Made by a program: the position numbers and the translations under genes. A DNA stretch of 5,424 nucleotides from Paradesertivirga sp036399495 (lineage in GTDB: Bacteria; Bacteroidota; Bacteroidia; Sphingobacteriales; Sphingobacteriaceae): positions 1-5,424 of the forward strand of contig DASWMZ010000172.1 of the NCBI GenBank assembly GCA_036399495.1. Direction: 5' to 3'. This document shows positions 3,470-5,424 of the stretch, piece after piece. The notes beneath the pieces were generated by a model. That model saw nothing but the letters and a program-made list of their open reading frames with translations. It ran no database searches and was not told where the DNA came from. Each line of letters opens with the position of its first letter. Positions within the stretch are counted from its first letter, which is position 1.

Positions 3470-5424
3470 TTTCTATTAAAATTATAATTCGCTTGAGGCA
3501 AGGCCGAGTCGATTCCACCTCCTATTCTATCAGACAAACTGGTACCGGTTGTCATTTCAACGCCAAGATCAATAATTCCTACAACTGGAACAGCTATTGA
3601 AATTGCACTTATGCCTAGTGAAACCCCTTCCCCTAGGGTAACTTCCCCATCAGCAAAAACTTCAAATCCTTTAGCAATGGTACTTAAACCGCCAACTCCG
3701 TAACCGACATTCTGTAACACTTTTGCCGTTTTAACAATGCTACGCAGATCGGAAAAACGTGAAAATCGGGTTCTTGGTAGATATGCAGCGGCCTTGTTTA
3801 GAGCTGCACCCACATCTAACGCTGTACCACCATAGCCGATAGCGGCTGAAGTTTCGAAATGATTGGATTCAGTTGCATTGATAAACCCATCCCAAAATCC
3901 CCCATTGTTGGCACCCGCCAACGGTGCTATATTTACACCATCTTCCCCTCTGGTTATAAAAAGTTTGCCCAATTCAGAATCATCTCGAAAGTAAGAAACC
4001 CCATTTCTTGTATCGTTTATAGAGTAAATACCATCCGAACCTCGTACGATTTTTCCATGTATATTGTGCTCTCGTCTATACCGTCTGGCCTCGCCTGGTG
4101 TTGGAAATGCGCCTGAGTACTGCCCGCCCGTGTTCATGGAGTTGTAGCCACCATATCCATTTGAACCACCATATCCAACGTAGCCACCATATCCACCGTA
4201 TCCACTGTAGCCATTATAAGATTTATACGGGCTCCTACCGTCAGGATCAGTAAAATTTACAGGGTTGTTATATACATAATTATAGGGTGTATGCGCCGAG
4301 AAGTTCTCCGCCAGCGGATCCGTCACATTCCACCTTGCCGTTTCCGGATCATAGAACCTGGCCCCGTAATCATACTGCCCTAACTCCTCCTGCAACTCTT
4401 TACCATTATAAAGGTACTTATGATAATCCTGTTTTGCAAGGCCAAGGTCCATCTCCATTCCGAAGGCATAATAACTTTTCTCCTGAATAATGTCGGCTTG
4501 TGTAGGGTCGATGGTTTTGGGTTTAATGGTTACCCGGTTATTCCCCAAATGATCTTTCAGGTCGTATTCATAAATAAAATTGCTGCTGCCGGGTCTTGCC
4601 CTGCCCTCTACGGTCTGGATAAAGCTCAGCTGCCGGCTGCTGCCGCTACCCTGTCTTTCATACACGATCCCATCTGCATATTCGGTTACCAGTACTGAGG
4701 TTCCGTTTACCGAGGTTTTCTTCAGCTTTGCTCCCAGCCGGTTATATTCATACTCGATGTAGCGGGTACCGGTATTATCCAGACTTATTTTGCTGATGTT
4801 ACCATTGGCATCATAGGTGATACCTGTGATCCCTTTGTTCTTATCCAGAATCATTTGCCCGTCGTCGTTGAAGCCGATCTCATCTGCCTCCCTCGCTTTT
4901 TCGTTAAAGCCCAGGGTCTTGTGGCCTGGGGTGCCCTCATCGTCAATCCGGGTGCTGCGGTTACCGGTATAGCTATACCTCAGGTCATCGATGGTTTGGG
5001 TTGCCCCGCTTACTACTGCCGTGCGTTTAAGGGTCTCAATGTTACCAGTTTTACTATAAGCCAGCTCTTCATTATAGCCGCCCTGGATATTATCTCTTGT
5101 GCTGTTTGCTTTACTTAATCGGTTCAGCGGATCGTAGCTAAAATCGTATTGCATCAGCGGCGAACCGGTTCTGGCGCTCTTCCATTTCATTGCACCGATA
5201 TTGCCTCCGTACTGACCTGCTGTTTCGTATTGCAGCTCAAAGCCGAACTTATCGCTGTCGGTAGCTTCGTCTGTGTCGTGGTTCAGCCTGTTTTGAACCG
5301 TAGCTGAGGCAGGGTCATTAATTGAACTTAACCAGCCCCGGATGTTGTAACGGTAATCTACGCTCTGAATGCCTTTGGTTTTTGTGGCGTCGTTTACATG
5401 AAGCTGCTTGTCTACCAATTGCCC
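3463..5424 (-). CDS. Rhs/YD-repeat protein, C-terminal part with core and variable toxin-like tip (5' end beyond window)
   Basis: The frame is open to the right edge (GQLVDKQLHVND) and a TTG at 5418-5416 is an internal Leu, so the true start lies outside. Numbering from that Leu gives 651 residues. Residues 1-310 are degenerate YD/Rhs repeats (SVDYRYNIRGWLSSIND 19-35, YDFSYDPLNRLSKAN 91-105, GITYDANGNISKI 199-211, IEYEYNRLGAKLKK 221-234, YEYDLKDHLGNNRVT 283-297). The Rhs-associated core follows: YYAFGMEM 316-323, YLYNGKELQEELGQYDYGAR 335-354, FYDPETARWNVTDPLAE 355-371, and YNYVYNNPVNFTDPDG at 379-394. This family builds a shell that encloses a C-terminal toxin. After DPDG comes a Gly/Tyr-rich tract (398-428). 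Then comes a variable tip with Gly/Ala-rich hydrophobic stretches at about 522-547, 563-587 and 596-621, and a TGTSLSDRIGGGIDSAL motif at 624-640. No nuclease or deaminase motif is visible in the tip. A membrane-active toxin is inferred. A three-helix membrane protein overlaps the stop codon. Confidence 0.93.
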   Translation of the reverse strand, partial: GQLVDKQLHVNDATKTKGIQSVDYRYNIRGWLSSINDPASATVQNRLNHDTDEATDSDKFGFELQYETAGQYGGNIGAMKWKSARTGSPLMQYDFSYDPLNRLSKANSTRDNIQGGYNEELAYSKTGNIETLKRTAVVSGATQTIDDLRYSYTGNRSTRIDDEGTPGHKTLGFNEKAREADEIGFNDDGQMILDKNKGITGITYDANGNISKISLDNTGTRYIEYEYNRLGAKLKKTSVNGTSVLVTEYADGIVYERQGSGSSRQLSFIQTVEGRARPGSSNFIYEYDLKDHLGNNRVTIKPKTIDPTQADIIQEKSYYAFGMEMDLGLAKQDYHKYLYNGKELQEELGQYDYGARFYDPETARWNVTDPLAENFSAHTPYNYVYNNPVNFTDPDGRSPYKSYNGYSGYGGYGGYVGYGGSNGYGGYNSMNTGGQYSGAFPTPGEARRYRREHNIHGKIVRGSDGIYSINDTRNGVSYFRDDSELGKLFITRGEDGVNIAPLAGANNGGFWDGFINATESNHFETSAAIGYGGTALDVGAALNKAAAYLPRTRFSRFSDLRSIVKTAKVLQNVGYGVGGLSTIAKGFEVFADGEVTLGEGVSLGISAISIAVPVVGIIDLGVEMTTGTSLSDRIGGGIDSALPQANYNFNRKW
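4135..4227 (-). repeat. Imperfect short tandem repeats encoding the Gly/Tyr-rich linker
   Basis: On the plus strand the motif CCACCATATCC recurs with variants, encoding YGGYGGYVGYGG-like residues at 398-428 of the Rhs protein. The tract starts a few residues after the core DPDG motif and separates core from tip. Such runs can change length by slippage and can also be recombination points. Confidence 0.7.

Noticed and set aside
4135..4227. Short repeats considered as a CRISPR array
   Set aside because: Units are about 9-12 bases without unique spacers, and they are in frame within the Rhs gene encoding Gly/Tyr.
3859..5118. Several plus-strand frames of 60-92 codons
   Set aside because: All are antisense to the Rhs frame, which has strong family motifs along its whole length.
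5416..5418. TTG as the start of the Rhs protein
   Set aside because: The frame continues upstream to the window edge with Rhs-typical residues GQ before it, so this is an internal Leu codon.

Overview
The window looks like an accessory region of a Bacteroidota chromosome, most likely Sphingobacteriaceae (Pedobacter or Mucilaginibacter type). The evidence is the Rhs/YD-repeat protein with its SVDYRYNIRGWLSSIN and YNGKELQEELGQYDYGARFYDP sequences, an OMP_b-brl_2/PorT-type barrel, a PA14 domain of the LHKENGGGDHLQVAW kind, and the absence of strong Shine-Dalgarno sequences. All intact genes lie on the minus strand. The assignment rests on recognition of protein families, not on a database search.

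Layout from left to right. (1) 1-807, minus: the first 269 codons of a secreted or surface protein with signal peptide, PA14 domain and the start of an Ig-like domain, cut off by the left edge. (2) 808-1725: about 0.9 kb with no intact gene. It holds decayed fragments: an unidentified C-terminal-looking piece (1060-1253), a palindrome-rich patch (1386-1457), the C-terminal part of a Y1 (IS200/RAYT-like) transposase with an in-frame stop (1459-1620, minus), and a plus-strand scrap of an XRE-regulator-like gene (1617-1690). (3) 1726-2400, minus: a complete outer-membrane beta-barrel protein. (4) 2401-3071: a scrambled junction with a GC-richer segment, two copies of one terminator-like hairpin (2779-2811 degenerate, 3009-3042 perfect), and between them the C-terminal third of a second XRE-type regulator that has lost its HTH. 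(5) 3080-3469 and 3463-5424, minus: the C-terminal 653 codons of an Rhs protein, open at the right edge, followed with a 7-nt overlap by a 129-residue three-helix membrane protein.

The right half reads as a polymorphic-toxin module. The Rhs core ends in the usual DPxG motif, followed by a Gly/Tyr-rich linker and a variable hydrophobic tip. The small membrane protein translated from the overlapping GTG is the natural immunity candidate. The DNA becomes markedly AT-richer from the core towards the small gene, as expected for exchangeable tips. The perfect hairpin at 3009-3042 probably terminates the Rhs transcript. The toxin and immunity roles are inferred from domain architecture and position; neither activity can be read from the sequence.
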